This document shows positions 23,843 to 36,866 of a DNA stretch of 64,000 nt, piece by piece. The position numbers were made by a program, and so were the translations under genes. The notes under the pieces were generated by a model. It was not told the DNA's origin. It saw only the letters and a list, made by a program, of their open reading frames with translations, and did not search any database. The DNA is from Erythrophleum ivorense. Taxonomy: Eukaryota; Streptophyta; Magnoliopsida; Fabales; Fabaceae. Position 1 is the stretch's first letter. Each line of letters starts with the position of its first letter. The DNA is taken from positions 310,001 to 374,000 of the forward strand of contig JAIUCV010000398.1 in assembly GCA_026724425.1 (NCBI GenBank), written 5' to 3'.

Positions 23843-26647
23843 TGTAGCACCATCATTTTTAGCTCATACCCATCATGTCTTACATGCTCATATGAGGTAT
23901 AGGAAGAATAAAGTGAGATCTCCCTCATTGGATTCATACACTTTCTTAGAGTTGTGACATGGTTAAAAATTTATTTCAATGTCACATGGACCGTGTGAGC
24001 TCATTCTATGCATCCTCATATTTAATTGCACCATTACAACTCATTTCAATCCTAAAAACATGCTTTTAGCTCATGGAAACCAAAAAGAGGTATGGAACAT
24101 GCATGTTCATTTTTGGCCAGGCTTGGTCTCATTTCTGGGAAAAGTTTGAAAAATCACAACTAAATCTAGAAAAATTGAAAACATATAATCTTAGTCATTC
24201 TAGAAATCTTGGGATATCTAATTTATGCTAAAAATATGTACAAGTCATAACATCCCACACACAGGATGTTTGACATGCAAATTGGTCTGGAGGTCGGACT
24301 GATCTTGATGCTATCACAGTTTACTGATATGAACATAAAAAATGTCCAACTAATTCCACAAAAATCCAATGCATGCAAATGATACCAATATGGAAAGATG
24401 TGGATGTTAAATAGAGAGGAAAAATGTCTCTAGATCAGTTCATCAAGCCAAACGCTCAGAAATCAATGGAATAGTACCTCTGGTCAGGCAAGATGATTGA
24501 TACTAGGTAGAAACTTCAAAAATGCATATCTTCCTCTCTAGACCTCCAAATGAGGTGCTTCCAGTTGCAACAAGTCAGTGACTGTCTAGTTTCTGCCTAT
24601 AAAATTTTGTAGCCATTGGACTACGTATACCCCTCAGATGACACAATTTTATAACTGACCAAATGAACAGTGCTGATGCAAATCCAAAATTCTAATACCA
24701 ACTTTGAAAAATCATAGAAAATTCCATAGACCTCCAAATGATCTGATCTTTAGCTTCCCAAAAATCTCTAGACAAGATCTAGTCATATGCCAAATTTCAA
24801 GGCAAGAAAAAGTCATTTGGTCAGACTTAGACATCATAGGGCAAAGTGACCAGTTTTTATGTTACAAGAGGGCTATTAGGGTTCAACTTTGCTTCTCCTA
24901 CCTCTAAGGCTCTATGATCACATGGGATAGCATCAATATAGGCTATCAAACATGGCTCAAATATCTAACAACCCAGATTTGCAAAACTCACTCTCCCACA
25001 CTAACACATACACCATGTACATAATACCAAGATCTTACTATTCATATCGAAACTTGCTACATCATGCACTATAGTTCAAATTCTCATACATATACAATGA
25101 GTACATTTATTTACAAGTATTCATAAGTGCCTACAACATGTACATCATTAGATTACATCCTTTAACTTAACTACAAAATGGTGACAACATGACTATTTCA
25201 CAACTCCTTTGCCAATTTCCTAGCTTCAAGTTTGGTGGCTCCCATCTCTTGTCTCACTTGGTCCACCTAGCATGTTAGGATTGTGGAAAGGGGGAGTGAG
25301 ATTTCAAGAATCTCAATAGCTCATCTCTCATTCAATCATATATAAAGCATGCAAACAAGTCTCACAAATGTATGCATGGGCATATTAGCATGTGAAATTA
25401 TAAAAAAAAAGCATTTTCAACATTTGAGTAGCCCATTCATAACATACAAAAGCTTGCCAAGCAAGTGGATTAGCCTCACCCATTCTTTAAGAGGTTCTTA
25501 GACTCAACTTTACTTTTGGGAGTCAACCTCACTTTTGAAAGACTCTTTACTTTGTCTCAACCAACTTTAGGGTTCTTGGCTCATCCTCACCATGGCTAGA
25601 GAGTTGTTGGCTTTTCCATACTCAAGCAAACCAAAGCAATCACATAAAACATCCTTGAAATACATAAGGCATCATCATGCTAGCATACTTTTCATGGTCT
25701 AAAATATATATACACATATGCAAGACAATGTAAGCACACATCTATGCATGAGAGAAGGTGGAGAGAGCTACCTTATCGGCTAATCACAAGCTTTCCCTTT
25801 CAATTTGTCTCCTCCCTTGTTGATTTCACAATCACACCTAGATGGGAATGCTTCTCTTGAGCCTAGATACACAAAAGCATTGAATTACTCTCTCATAACT
25901 CAACACTTATTCACAAAACTAGGGGTTTCTTTCTAACAAATCCTACCAAGCATATAAGAAACTAGGGGTTCTCTCTCTCTCTAGAAATTCACCAACTATC
26001 CTTCCTCTCTCAAGCTCTCAAGAAAGGAAATCAAGAAAGTAAAGCTACATGAATTCTAACCTCCTTCAAGAGTGGTTTTCCACTTTCCCTCTTCTGAACT
26101 AAGCCCAAAACATAGCTACTTCAACCACCAAAACCATAGGAAGAGAGGGCAAAGAGAAAAGAACAATATGCCAAGAAGAAAAACCATGCAAATCTTACCT
26201 TTTTCTTGTTTTTCTTCCTTCTCTAGGTGTCTCTCTCTCTCCTCCGCCCTTTCTCTGCCTCAGAGGGAGCTTAAGTCAATTCAAAGGAGAAAGGAGGAGT
26301 TTGGATGTTTTAAAAAGTCAAATTTTCTTTTTTCACGCTTTTTTGGACTAACCCTCGCTACGACGAGCACGTATCAGTCCCAGACCTCTGCCTTCGTTAC
26401 GATGCGCACTATGGCGAGCAACTCCTTGGTTTTTGTACGGGATGCCCACACTCGCTATAGCTAGAAGCATTTTCGCTATAGCGAGAAGGCACTCTCGCTA
26501 TAGTTAGACCATTTCTCGCTATAGCGAACAGGTATATTCGCTATAGATAGGCTATAGCTAGCAGACTTAGAAAATTTTCAGTCCTTCAAAAAATTTTTAG
26601 CTTTTCTTTTTTCTTCTTCTTTTTTCTCTCTTTTTCTGGTTGTTACA
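23843..26647 (-). mobile_element. solo LTR 2, family A (2,805 bp)
   Basis: On the minus strand the element starts TGTAACAACC (26647 downward) and ends GGTGCTACA at 23843. The 5-bp duplication CCTTA is perfect on both sides (23838-23842 and 26648-26652). It is homologous to solo LTRs 1 and 3 over its length, including the palindrome cluster and the purine-rich leader. The long plus-strand open frames in it, such as 26072-26464, are chance frames on the antisense side. Confidence 0.85.
26353..26563 (-). repeat. cluster of CTATAGCG palindromes in solo LTR 2
   Basis: Several CGCTATAGCGA, CGCTATAG and related sites lie 85-295 bp inside the LTR start, at the same place as in the other family A copies. 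Some have decayed, for example CGCTACGACGAG. Confidence 0.8.
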
Positions 26648-26652
26648 CCTTA

Positions 26653-28531
26653 AGCTCGGCCCCTACAGCTATCAGTGGTTACTTTCTCAAGATGTAGGTG
26701 TGCACCATCTTATCCATACAATATGGCTTCTAGCCCAATCATATGCCACATTTTGCCAAATTTTCATAAACATTATCAAGTAAATAATCTACCTTGGGTA
26801 TCCACCACAAGGTTACATCATTGTGCCAACATTCATGAGCATATGTTTGAAAATATCATATAGCAATATAAAACATTTCACTTCAAGTAAAATTGTAACC
26901 CTAATTCAAGGATATCATCATAACTTTTGCATCAATTCAATATATCAAAACATTATCTCAATAAATCCTTTTTCTCAAATACTTGAAGTGTAAAAATCAT
27001 TTCATAAAATATAAGAATGAATCCAAAATTATATTTATGGACACTAGCTACCTTGATTTGAAGCCAAGAGAACATGCTAGGCAATTCTCTACCAATCACA
27101 AGCTAAAAATCTATAATAAATAAATTAAATACACTTATATTAATATGATATCAATATAATGCATCCCAACTAAATAAAACTACCTCAATTTATCTACTTA
27201 CCAATATAATAAGCCTTCCTTAAGATAATTCATTCACAATCACCCCACACTTCAATTGTTCAACACTTTTTTTTCAGTCAACCTTGCCAAATCAAATAAT
27301 TAAACTACTATTACTAATTTAAATCCATTAGATATATAAGAGAATAGTTATAGAATCTAAAATATACCTTAATTCGACCTCTAGCTCAACTCCAATTTCA
27401 CCTAAACAATTGAGTCCACTAAAAATTAACTCTCATAAATTAAATATTCCAACACCAATCCAATCCCAAAAAAAAAATTTAATTAATAGAGTAAGAATTA
27501 TATGTACAAGAGTCCAATTACATCTCCAATTTTGAAAATTTCCAAATTGTTAAACCTATGAAAAATCCTCAACTATTTCAAATTCTAATCAATGCAAAAG
27601 AAAGTTAAGAATAAGTAGATTAAATATTTCTTTACTTACTTTTGTTAAATCTTCCAAGAAATCATCCAAATTTGAGCTCAAAGTGTTACATCCATGGAGT
27701 TTAGATCCCCTACCGGTCATCTAGAGAAAATGATGTCGCCTTCTTTCTTTTCTTTATAATAAAACGTTAATTAGGGTGTTCCTTTTTATAATGAAAAATA
27801 AAATAAAAGATAACATAGGTTAAGTGATGTTGGCCAAGTTTGATCCATAGGTATTAGGTCTTAGGTGAAATTCAATTAATATTTATCTTAAGTCATGATA
27901 TTTACTATTAGGCTATAGTAATTTTAATAATTATTGGGCTTTAGTAATTCCAAATAAGTCATTAGGCTCTTCATATTTTAATTTTAGCTAACTACACATT
28001 TGCACCTTTTATCATTTTCTATCATCTTCTAAACCCAAATAATATATTAGCCTACCTATCTTAATTTCCAAATATATTAAATTTCCATCATCCAAATTTA
28101 ACCTTAACAATTTCATGATGACCTTAATAATAAAATTCCTAATAATTAATTCTTCAAGATAACATGCTATTTTAACTAAATATTAGATAATTAATATAAA
28201 TTCCCTAAATAAATAAATTCCAAGTAGATAATGCTTTTTGGTCCCTTTCATAAATAATTGATATAAATTAGGTGTTTAAGGTTTCATTATGAACATATGT
28301 GTAATTCATACCAAGTTAATTGTAAATAGTGAAATAGAAACTATCACAAATGCATTCAAATTACACATGGATTAAAAAAAAAGAGCCAACCTAGCTTAAA
28401 TACTAATAATGGAAAGTTTAATTGGATTTGGGTGCTTACCTACTACAGCAGAAATTAGCTCTTGTCAAGTTTCTTGCCTCACATAATTTTGAATGGAGTC
28501 ATTTGAGGAATTCTGAAATGCTTTTCATAGC
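26653..28531. other. AT-rich, repeat-like DNA without genes
   Basis: No coding signal was found. AGTGTTACA at 27682-27690 (TGTAACACT on the minus strand) looks like an LTR terminus but has no proven partner. Confidence 0.4.
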
Positions 28532-28536
28532 ATATG

Positions 28537-31510
28537 TGTAACAACCTAAAAAAGAAATGAGAAAAGGAAAGGAAAAGAGAAACTGGAAAATTTTCGAAGA
28601 GCCCAGAATTTTCTAAGTCTTCTCGCCATAGCGAGATATGGAATCGCCATAGCGAGAATGCCTCTTCGCCGTAGCGAGCATGTTCCTAGCTATAGCGAGT
28701 GCGGCATTCCATATAGAAACCAGTGAGTTGCTCGCCGTAGCGAAATTGTTCCTAGCTATAGCGAGTGCGGCATTCCATATAGAGACCAGAGAGTTGCTCA
28801 CCGTAGCGACGCTATAGCGAAGGCAGAGGTCTGGAACAGACACGATCTCGCCATAGCGACGCCATAGCGAAGGTCGAGAATAGACACGATCTCGCCGTAG
28901 TGAAGCCATAGAGAAGGCAGAAGTCTGGAACAGACACGAGCTCGCCGTAGCGAGGGCACTAACTCGCTATAGCGAGAGCGGTCCAGAAAAGCGAGAAAAA
29001 GAGAATTTGACTTTTTAAAAGCTTCCAAATCTCTTCTTTCTTCTTCTAACCGACTCAAACTCGTCTTAAGAGAGAGCAAAGGGTGGAGGAGAGAGAGAGA
29101 AGCTGAAGAGAAGAGGAAAGCACAAGAAATGTATGAATTCTCATGGCTTCCTCTTCATATGTTGCCCTTCTCCCCTTTTCCCCTCTTTCCTACGGTTTAG
29201 ATGATAGAAATGGTTAGGTTTTGAGTCTGGTTCAGAGGAGAGAGAGTGGGAAACCATTCTTGAGAGAGAGTAGAAGTAGATAGTCTTCTCTTTCTTGCTT
29301 TTCCCTATTTTTAAGAGCTTATGAGTTGAGAAAGAGAGGGGATAGCTAATGGACCCTAGAGTGAGGAAGAAACCTAAAGTGAGAAGCTCAGTAGAGCTGA
29401 TTAGAAGTGATCCCTAGCTTAAGAATTGAGTATTGAAGTATTGATTCCATGCTTTTGTGTGGTTAGGCTCAAGAGAAACTCTCCCATCTAGAAGTTGTTA
29501 TGAAACCAACAAGGGAGGAGACCATTGACAGAGCAAGTAGTAAATAGCCAACAAAGGTAGTTCTCTCCACTTTCTCTCATGCATAATTGTGTGTTTACAT
29601 TGTCTTGCTTGTGTGTATGAATGATATAAGCTATGAGAAGGGTGTTAGCATGATTATGTGTTATGATTGAGATGATGTTTTAAATGATTGTTTGGTCTGC
29701 TTGAGGAAATGGAAAAGCCAATAACCCTATAGCCAAGGTGAGGATGAGCCGAAGCCCTAAGTTGGTTGAGCCATGTCTCCCAAAAGTGAGGTTGACTCCC
29801 AAAGAGTAAGGGTGAGTCTAAGTACCTCTAAAGTATGGGAAGGCAAATCCAAAAGCCACAAGGAAATGGGTGAGGCCGATCCAAGTACTCAGCGAGCTCT
29901 TGAATGTTACCTATGGCCATTTCACATGTTTTAAACGTTTTTCATCATGTTTTATATGCTAACATGCCATACATGCATAATGAGACTTGTTGCATGCAAT
30001 ATATGTATGTTTGAATGAGAGTTGAACTACTGAGATTCCATGAATCTCACCCTCCCTCTCCACCATCCAACCATGCCAGGTGGCCCAAGTGAGATTAGAG
30101 ATGGGAGCAACCACCACCACCAAGCATGAGGCTAGGGATAGAGATGAAGAAGAATGTAAAGTTTTGTAATACATTGTACATGAGATGTAAGATGTAAATG
30201 ATGTATATGATGTAGTTCCTCATAGTTTTTGTAAAACCATGTATATATTAATGATGAATGCATGAGAATGAGATTTATGATGAATGAAAGAGCATGGTTG
30301 AATGAGAAATGATCAATGATAGCCTAGTATATATGGGTGCATAAGTGGGCATGGGGTAGTGGGTTTCCCCAATCTAAGTTATGAGACACTTGAGGCATGA
30401 TTGATAGCTCTTAAAGATGCTTTCTCATGTGCTCAAAGAGTCATAGAAGTAGAAAACTTAAGATTGGACCCCATTAGCCACACTTTTGGCCAAGAAAGGG
30501 CCATTTTAAACATGATGTCATAGAATAGCCATATGACCTCTTCTAGCTATGAGATTTGACATGTAGCTAGATTATGTTTAGAGCTTTCTGGGAAGCTAGA
30601 GTTCATGTCATTTAGAGGTCTATAGCATTTTCTATGATTTATCAAAGTTGACATCAGAAATTCGGATTTCAGAAAATCACTGTTCATTTGGTCAGTTTAG
30701 AAATCGTGTCATCCGAGGGGCAAACGTAGTCCAATGGCTACGAAATTTTATACACAGAAACTAGATGGCCACAGTGACTTGTAGGAACTAGAAGCACCTC
30801 ATTTAGAGGTCCAGAGAGGAAGTTATGATATTTCGAAGTTCCTGCCCAGAATCAAACACCCAACCAGACCCGAGGTACTGTTTCATCGGTTTCTGGGACA
30901 TTGGCTAGGTGAACTGATCTGGAGATATTTTTCTCCTCTAGCTAACATCCACATATTTCCATAGAGATGGAGTTTATGAGCATTGGATTTTTGTGGAATT
31001 AGTTAGACATTTTCAAAGTCCATATCAGTAAACTGTGACAGCAAAGAAGCCCCCTCTGACCAGTGAACTATTTCGATGTCAAACGCAGAATGAGTGAGAG
31101 ATTGAGACTTCTAAGTATTTTTAGCATGAAGTAGACATCGCAAGCTTTCTAGAATGACCCAGATCATGCAGATACGATTTTTCTGCATTTAGTTATGGAT
31201 TTTCAAAGTTAGCCCAGAAATGAAGCAAAATCTGCCCATAGCGAAAATGCATGTCTCCAATCCCTTTTTGCTTTCCATAAGTTTGAAGCATATAGTTGGG
31301 ATTGAAATAAGTCTCAATAGTGTAATTGAGCATGAGGAAGCATAGAGAGAGCTCAACCGGTCCATGTTACTTCTAAGTGGAGCTCTACCCACACATAGTG
31401 CCATAGAGAAAGAAAGCATAAGGTAGAGAAAGTGTCTCCCTTGTGAGTTCCGCATTGCCCATATGGGCTAGAGGGCATGTTGGGTATGAGTTAGAGGTTA
31501 AGGTGTCACA
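28537..31510 (+). mobile_element. solo LTR 3, family A (2,974 bp)
   Basis: The ends are TGTAACAACC and AGGTGTCACA. ATATG is duplicated exactly on both sides (28532-28536 and 31511-31515). Long stretches match solo LTR 1, for example GGGGCAAACGTAGTCCAATG near 30717 and 21260. Its palindrome cluster is enlarged by internal tandem duplications, which explains why this copy is longest. Confidence 0.86.
28620..28985 (+). repeat. expanded palindrome cluster in solo LTR 3
   Basis: More than a dozen CG(C/T)(C/T)(A/G)TAGCGA sites occur here. One, at 28963-28976, is the perfect 14-bp palindrome CTCGCTATAGCGAG. A 66-bp unit is repeated (starts 28681 and 28747), and a unit holding GGAACAGACACGA recurs about three times further on. 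Open frames through this block encode monotonous Arg/Tyr-rich peptides and are not genes. Confidence 0.85.
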
Positions 31511-31513
31511 ATA

Positions 31514-34500
31514 TGTAACACCTAGTCCTTCTAAAAATAAATCAGAACTAGTAAGATAATAAAGGAGGACCCTAGAATAGAATGAAATAACGCCAAGCAA
31601 GGATAGAATATTAATTAGAGTATCCAGAAAAGAGGATAAGAAATCAGAAATAGCCTAAAACTAGAGTCAAAATGGCTAAAAGGATTAAATGGACTATGTA
31701 GTTGCAAAATCATAATTTCAGGTAAAATTTTAGAAACTTAAAGAAAGAAGTTTTAAATGGCAAAATTAAACTCATTAGGGTTTTCAGAGGCCTTAAAAAC
31801 AATAAGGACCTTCAAATTGGCAAAATCTTTGTTGATGTGCAATTTAGGACGTTAGTTATCTAAAACTTTGATTGGACGTTCTATATGATTTTAGGCCTCA
31901 GAATTCCAAAGTAAAGGCTTTTAATAAACTAGAGGACCTAAATTTTCATATGGAACTAATAGAATTCAAAATGAATTTAAAACGAGTTCAAATGAAGTAG
32001 TGAAAGTTTCAGGACATAATCGATATTTTAGAAATTCTTTTAAAACATTCTTTTTTCCTTTAAATAGGTTCAGCCATGCCATCCACAGCCTATAACCGAC
32101 TTAGGACTCCTCTGAACAGCAGTTGAATCATGTCCAAGTAAAGGGAGAAAGGAGGCAAAGAAAATGCTAGAAAGGTAAAGGAACTTGCACTTTTTCATCT
32201 CATGGTAGTTAGAAATCTTCTCCTCCTCATTTAGCTCTTTCCATTGCTAGCTTTTGTCTCTTAAACGGACCATTTTGGTGTTTAGTCACTTGGGAAAAAG
32301 AGGGAATTTGAGGAAATCAATTGTGGCACAAAATTCTCTATTTGACAAAGATTGAAACAAGGTATAAAACCATGCAAAAAAACTTGTTTTTCCTTGCCCT
32401 TCCATGCCCTCCCATGTTCAGCCAACTTATGGATATCCTAGGGGAAGATTGATTTTGATTGAAACATGATAGCAATATGGGTTTAGAAGCATGGAAGATT
32501 AAATGGTGCCAATGGAATCCATTAAAAATTTATAGGATGTAAAATGGACCACCTACGGTTTTATTTGCACCTTGAGAGTTTTGGAATCATAGGAGAATAT
32601 TTCAAAATGTATAAGTAAACTAGAGAGAAACCAAGGAACTTCCACATGCATCATAATCTTAATAGAAATGAACAAAACTCCATTTGCCTTTTCTTAAGTC
32701 ATGGTCTCAGCCAAGGGATGGTTAAGGACCTAGGAAGTGTTTTGATGAGTTCTAATGATTTAAGAGGCTTAGATGAGAGGAAGAAATGGTAATGGAACCA
32801 TTGGATTGAATTTAAGAATCCTAAATTGCAAGTTAAAATTTTAGGATTCAAATAGGTCTAAAGGAGCAAATTGGTCTTAGGCTTATTTAATCAAGTTTAT
32901 GATGGCCTAAATGAGCTCCATTAGAGTTACGTGACTCATAGCAAATGAGGGTTTGAAGCCTAAAAGAGGAATTCCAAGAGTTGCCTTTTAAGGTACCTAA
33001 AAGTGAGTTAAAGTAGCATGTTAAGTCCTAATATGATTAGATAATGGTAATATGAGTAAATGTAAATTCTAGTAAGTCTTTTTGTATTGTAAATTGCTAT
33101 ATATAGGCCATGATAGTCCAAACTCAACCTACTTATAGGTGTTAAGCCAAAGAGAGTTAAGGAAAAGAAAGGGAGCAAGTGGGTTAGTGATGCCTTGAAG
33201 CATCACAAGCCATAAGATAGCTTTATCTCCTTATCTTGCATGCATTTGAATGTTGAAATGAGTTGAAATGCTTGTGTGTATAGTTGCTTGATGTATTCTT
33301 GAGTATGCTTTGATATGCTTTTCATTCTAAGTATTTTATGTTTCAACTCCTATCTCCTTATAGCGAGGAATTAAGTATAGTAGCTCTTTCTTAACTCAGG
33401 ATTGAGCTAAGTTAAGCCTAGCCAATATGTTTAGATGCCATAGTTTGTTAAGAAATGAGTTTTTATGTTAAAAGTTGTATTTGAATTTCATGATACTTAA
33501 GAATCATGTATTTGCATTACATGCATTACATTTCCTCATGGCATTCTTGTATGCACTAATTTAATTGAGATTAGCTACTAAGGATCACCCTATAATCTCA
33601 CCCATGTATTTCTACTAACTATTTCAGGCTCTCCAAGTAAAGGGAAGGAGATAGAGAAAAGTTAAACTCTAGGAAATGTTATAATAGGGATTTTGTGATG
33701 TATTTATGCTAAATGTACATAATATACTTGGATGGTTAGAAATCTTATATATGTAAGATGACATTCATGCAAATGATAAGGTTTGTAATAGAAACATATG
33801 TATGAGCTTGAGTACATAAATATATGCCATTTTGATGTATGAAATGAGCAATGGTATATGAACTTGGATATGTAAAGCTATATAATCTATATGGGTCCTT
33901 GCATGTTGGATGGTCATATTTTGATGTAAGCTTTATATTATGTGTTGAACCTTATAGAATGGATGTTTGGAATGATTAAAATTTGTTCAAAGTAAGAGGG
34001 TGCAATTTGGAAGCCAATTAGACCACTTTAGAATCAAAATTTGGTCCAAATGAGTTATAAATTGCACCTCTACCATTCATAACCCAAATAATTTTGTTTG
34101 GGGTTGAAATTTAGTCTGCAATTAAAGAATTTATATAATTTTATAACAAGCTAAGAATGGGCATTTTTTAGAGTTATATAGAATATTTTATAAATTTTTA
34201 AAATTGGCAAAATTATGCAAAAATAACTTGGAATTGTAGTTGTTGATATAGCTACTATTCCATGGGTTTTTTAGAGGCCAAATAAATTCATTTTTATAGC
34301 ATAAAGTACTTCTCATGAGCTTTCCATAGACACTTATTTTGAGTAAATTAGAGCTATATAGAAGAAATTATGAATTTTTGAAATTGAAGCTTTATTATGT
34401 CAAAAATACCAATTTGACCTATATAGCTCTCATATATAAATGAGGTTTATATTCCAGTCCTATAGAGCCAAACAAACTTGTCTATGGTGATTATGAGTGG

Positions 34501-35036
34501 AAAAGAATGGGATTTCAAAAATTGACCCCTATAGTGGTATTTGAAATGTATAAAGAGCCATAACTACTACCAAAAGTACCATAACGGATGCAAAAATTTG
34601 GTTGCTGGTGAATATGAATGGTATATATGATGTTAAATGAAGCTAGTTATGACAACAAATGCACCATAGAGCCTTAGAAGAAGAATTATGGTTTTTGTGT
34701 TCTATATAAGAGAGTTCTTCACTAAGAGGGAAAGAAAGGAGAAAGATCATTTAATGAAACTAATCATGCATTAATTAATTAAGTAAACCATATTTGAATT
34801 TCAAAATTCAAATATAATCAAAATAATAATTCATAACTCAATTAATTAATTATTAATTAATTCTCCATCCTTTTAAATCAAGTCATGGATCAAGTTAGCT
34901 CATTAGAGGTGCTTCATTTTCTAACATATTGTTAATTATGTAAAAGAATAAGAGAAATTAAGAATAAATGTATGTAAATTACATTTATATAACATATAAG
35001 TGATATTTATGATATGATAAATTAGGTGTCACCCTT
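31514..35036 (+). repeat. LTR-like repeat (family B, copy 2)
   Basis: It starts TGTAACACCTAGTCC; the TG forms the last two bases of the target duplication of solo LTR 3. A possible end is TTAGGTGTCACC near 35036, where the usual final CA would be changed. The body shares segments with 13366-18820. No flanking duplication was found, and there is no coding signal. Confidence 0.5.
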
Positions 35037-36600
35037 TGCTTGCCTTGATACTTTGTATTGCAAATATGGTGTATTTGAATACTTTTCACGAAAAGAACAA
35101 GCAATTCTTTAGATAACAAATATGGTAAAGTAGCACACATAATTGACCCCAAAATAGACTTACCACGATCCCTATTTTTGTCCTTTGAAAACCACCGCAT
35201 ATCAATTTACTTCCATGTTTATAATGGTTTAGCCCAAGTCTCCTAATAAACAAACAACTTCTTTGATTCTAGGAGACCTTCTCAGGTCCTAACGTTGAAT
35301 CGACTTCAACTTAATTTTTTTCTTTTTTTTTTGGCATTTATAACCTATAAAAGAAATTAAAGTATGATCAAATCTTGTTCAAAGTATAATTAAGCCAAAA
35401 TTTGTCATTTATAGTTTCAAAATTTAAGTGTAGAGCTATGTACAGTAGCTATGCATATTTTTCCTAAAATTAGTTATTTTAATCTTAAAATTAGTCAACT
35501 AACTACTAATCTTCTAATGAAAATGTGTAAAATAACATGAATAAATGAGAGTTAATGCACACACACACTCACACAAAAAACAAGCAATAAAGATTGATTA
35601 CAATTTTGTATCTAGAAAAAAAATTAATTTCCTATAAGTTAATTGCCCAATTAACCTCTAAATATAATAGTAAACCACATCTAATGACTTATAATGATTC
35701 TACTATTATAGGGTAAAATATAATACATTTAATGGATAATACCAACATTAGTTCATTCAAATCTAACAATTTGTAGATGTGCTTGTTGCATAGTAATCAA
35801 CTTAAGGCAAGTCAAAATAAAAATGCATAATCAAAGTAGCTACTTGGTTTACAGTTTATAATACTTTGAAGTATAATACATGTCAATATTTAACTAAGAA
35901 AACAAAAATGCAAAACAACAATGGCAACTTAAGGATTACAAACAAAAAAATGAAAATGAAAAAGTACAATTCAGGACACATGAATGAAGGGAAGGGGACC
36001 ATTGGAAGCCATACCCCTTACATTTGGATGGTTTTATATGTGTGTGTGCATGTGTGTGTGTGTGTATAAGAAAATTTTCTTATATGCTTCCCCCAAAAAA
36101 ATGATTGGCATTAATTAAGGTCCATAGACAAAAAAATTTTGTGTGTATATAAACAATATGATAATATAACTAATTATTAATGAAATAAATGAATGATAAA
36201 TTACATAATAGTTTAATTTGCATTATATATTTAAAAACTAGCATTAGTTATTATTCACTCTTTATGAACAATAAGTTATTTCTAAGTCTCTAAAAGTAAT
36301 AATAATTAGAATAAAATAAAAGCTTTTAGACAAAAGACTCTCTACATTTAGCTTTAAGTAAGCTTAGGAAATTGAAAAGTAAAAAGGTTTCTCCTAACAC
36401 TTCTATACTATCACAAACTAAAATGAAAAAAGAGTAAAAATCATTAAGTCTACCATTATCTTTTAATTTTTTAATTTATATTTATTTCCTTATTTGTTCA
36501 CTTCATTATTTGATATTCACTCTTTCTAATTTTTTTAACGTATTTTTTTCTTTTGTTGTTTGATATTTTTTAAATTACCTTTTGCATTTATCTTACAATA
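35037..36600. other. AT-rich DNA without genes
   Basis: No recognisable gene is present. A TG microsatellite occurs at about 36038-36065. The only open frames are short and without conserved motifs. Confidence 0.45.
36038..36065. repeat. TG microsatellite
   Basis: TGTGTGTGTGCATGTGTGTG and further TG units form a short imperfect run. Confidence 0.85.
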
Positions 36601-36814
36601 GGCAATTTCAAAGCAGGGCAGAAGAAAGAATAAAGGAAAAGAAGAAAAGAGAATTGGGAGGAAAAAGATAGAATATAAGAGAAGGAGGAACTCGGGTTAC
36701 ATTTTGCATGCCAAATCCTCTCATATGAGTTCAACATATAGCAACTGGTTATTACATGAAAATACAAAATAACCCTTAATAAATGACATAAAATAACTAG
36801 ATACTCCCTAATCA
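36601..36814 (-). repeat. 3' LTR of the old split element
   Basis: This is the left member of the 210-bp direct repeat pair; its mate is at 52810-53018. Confidence 0.72.
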
Positions 36815-36866
36815 TAAAAATGACGCATATCAACTACCCTTCCCTTAAGTTCACCCTTGACCCCAG

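Noticed and set aside
26072..26464. 130-codon plus-strand open frame
   Set aside because: It lies on the antisense strand of solo LTR 2, over its leader and palindrome cluster, and has no counterpart in the other copies.
23033..27690. Minus-strand LTR with ends TGTAACACT and AGTGTTACA, split by solo LTR 2
   Set aside because: The two ends look right, but the flanking five bases (CTCTA and TCCAT) do not match and the homology to any second copy was not shown.
28613..29079. Arg/Tyr-rich minus-strand open frames (about 95 codons each)
   Set aside because: They translate the palindrome array of solo LTR 3 and show the repeat unit, not a protein family.
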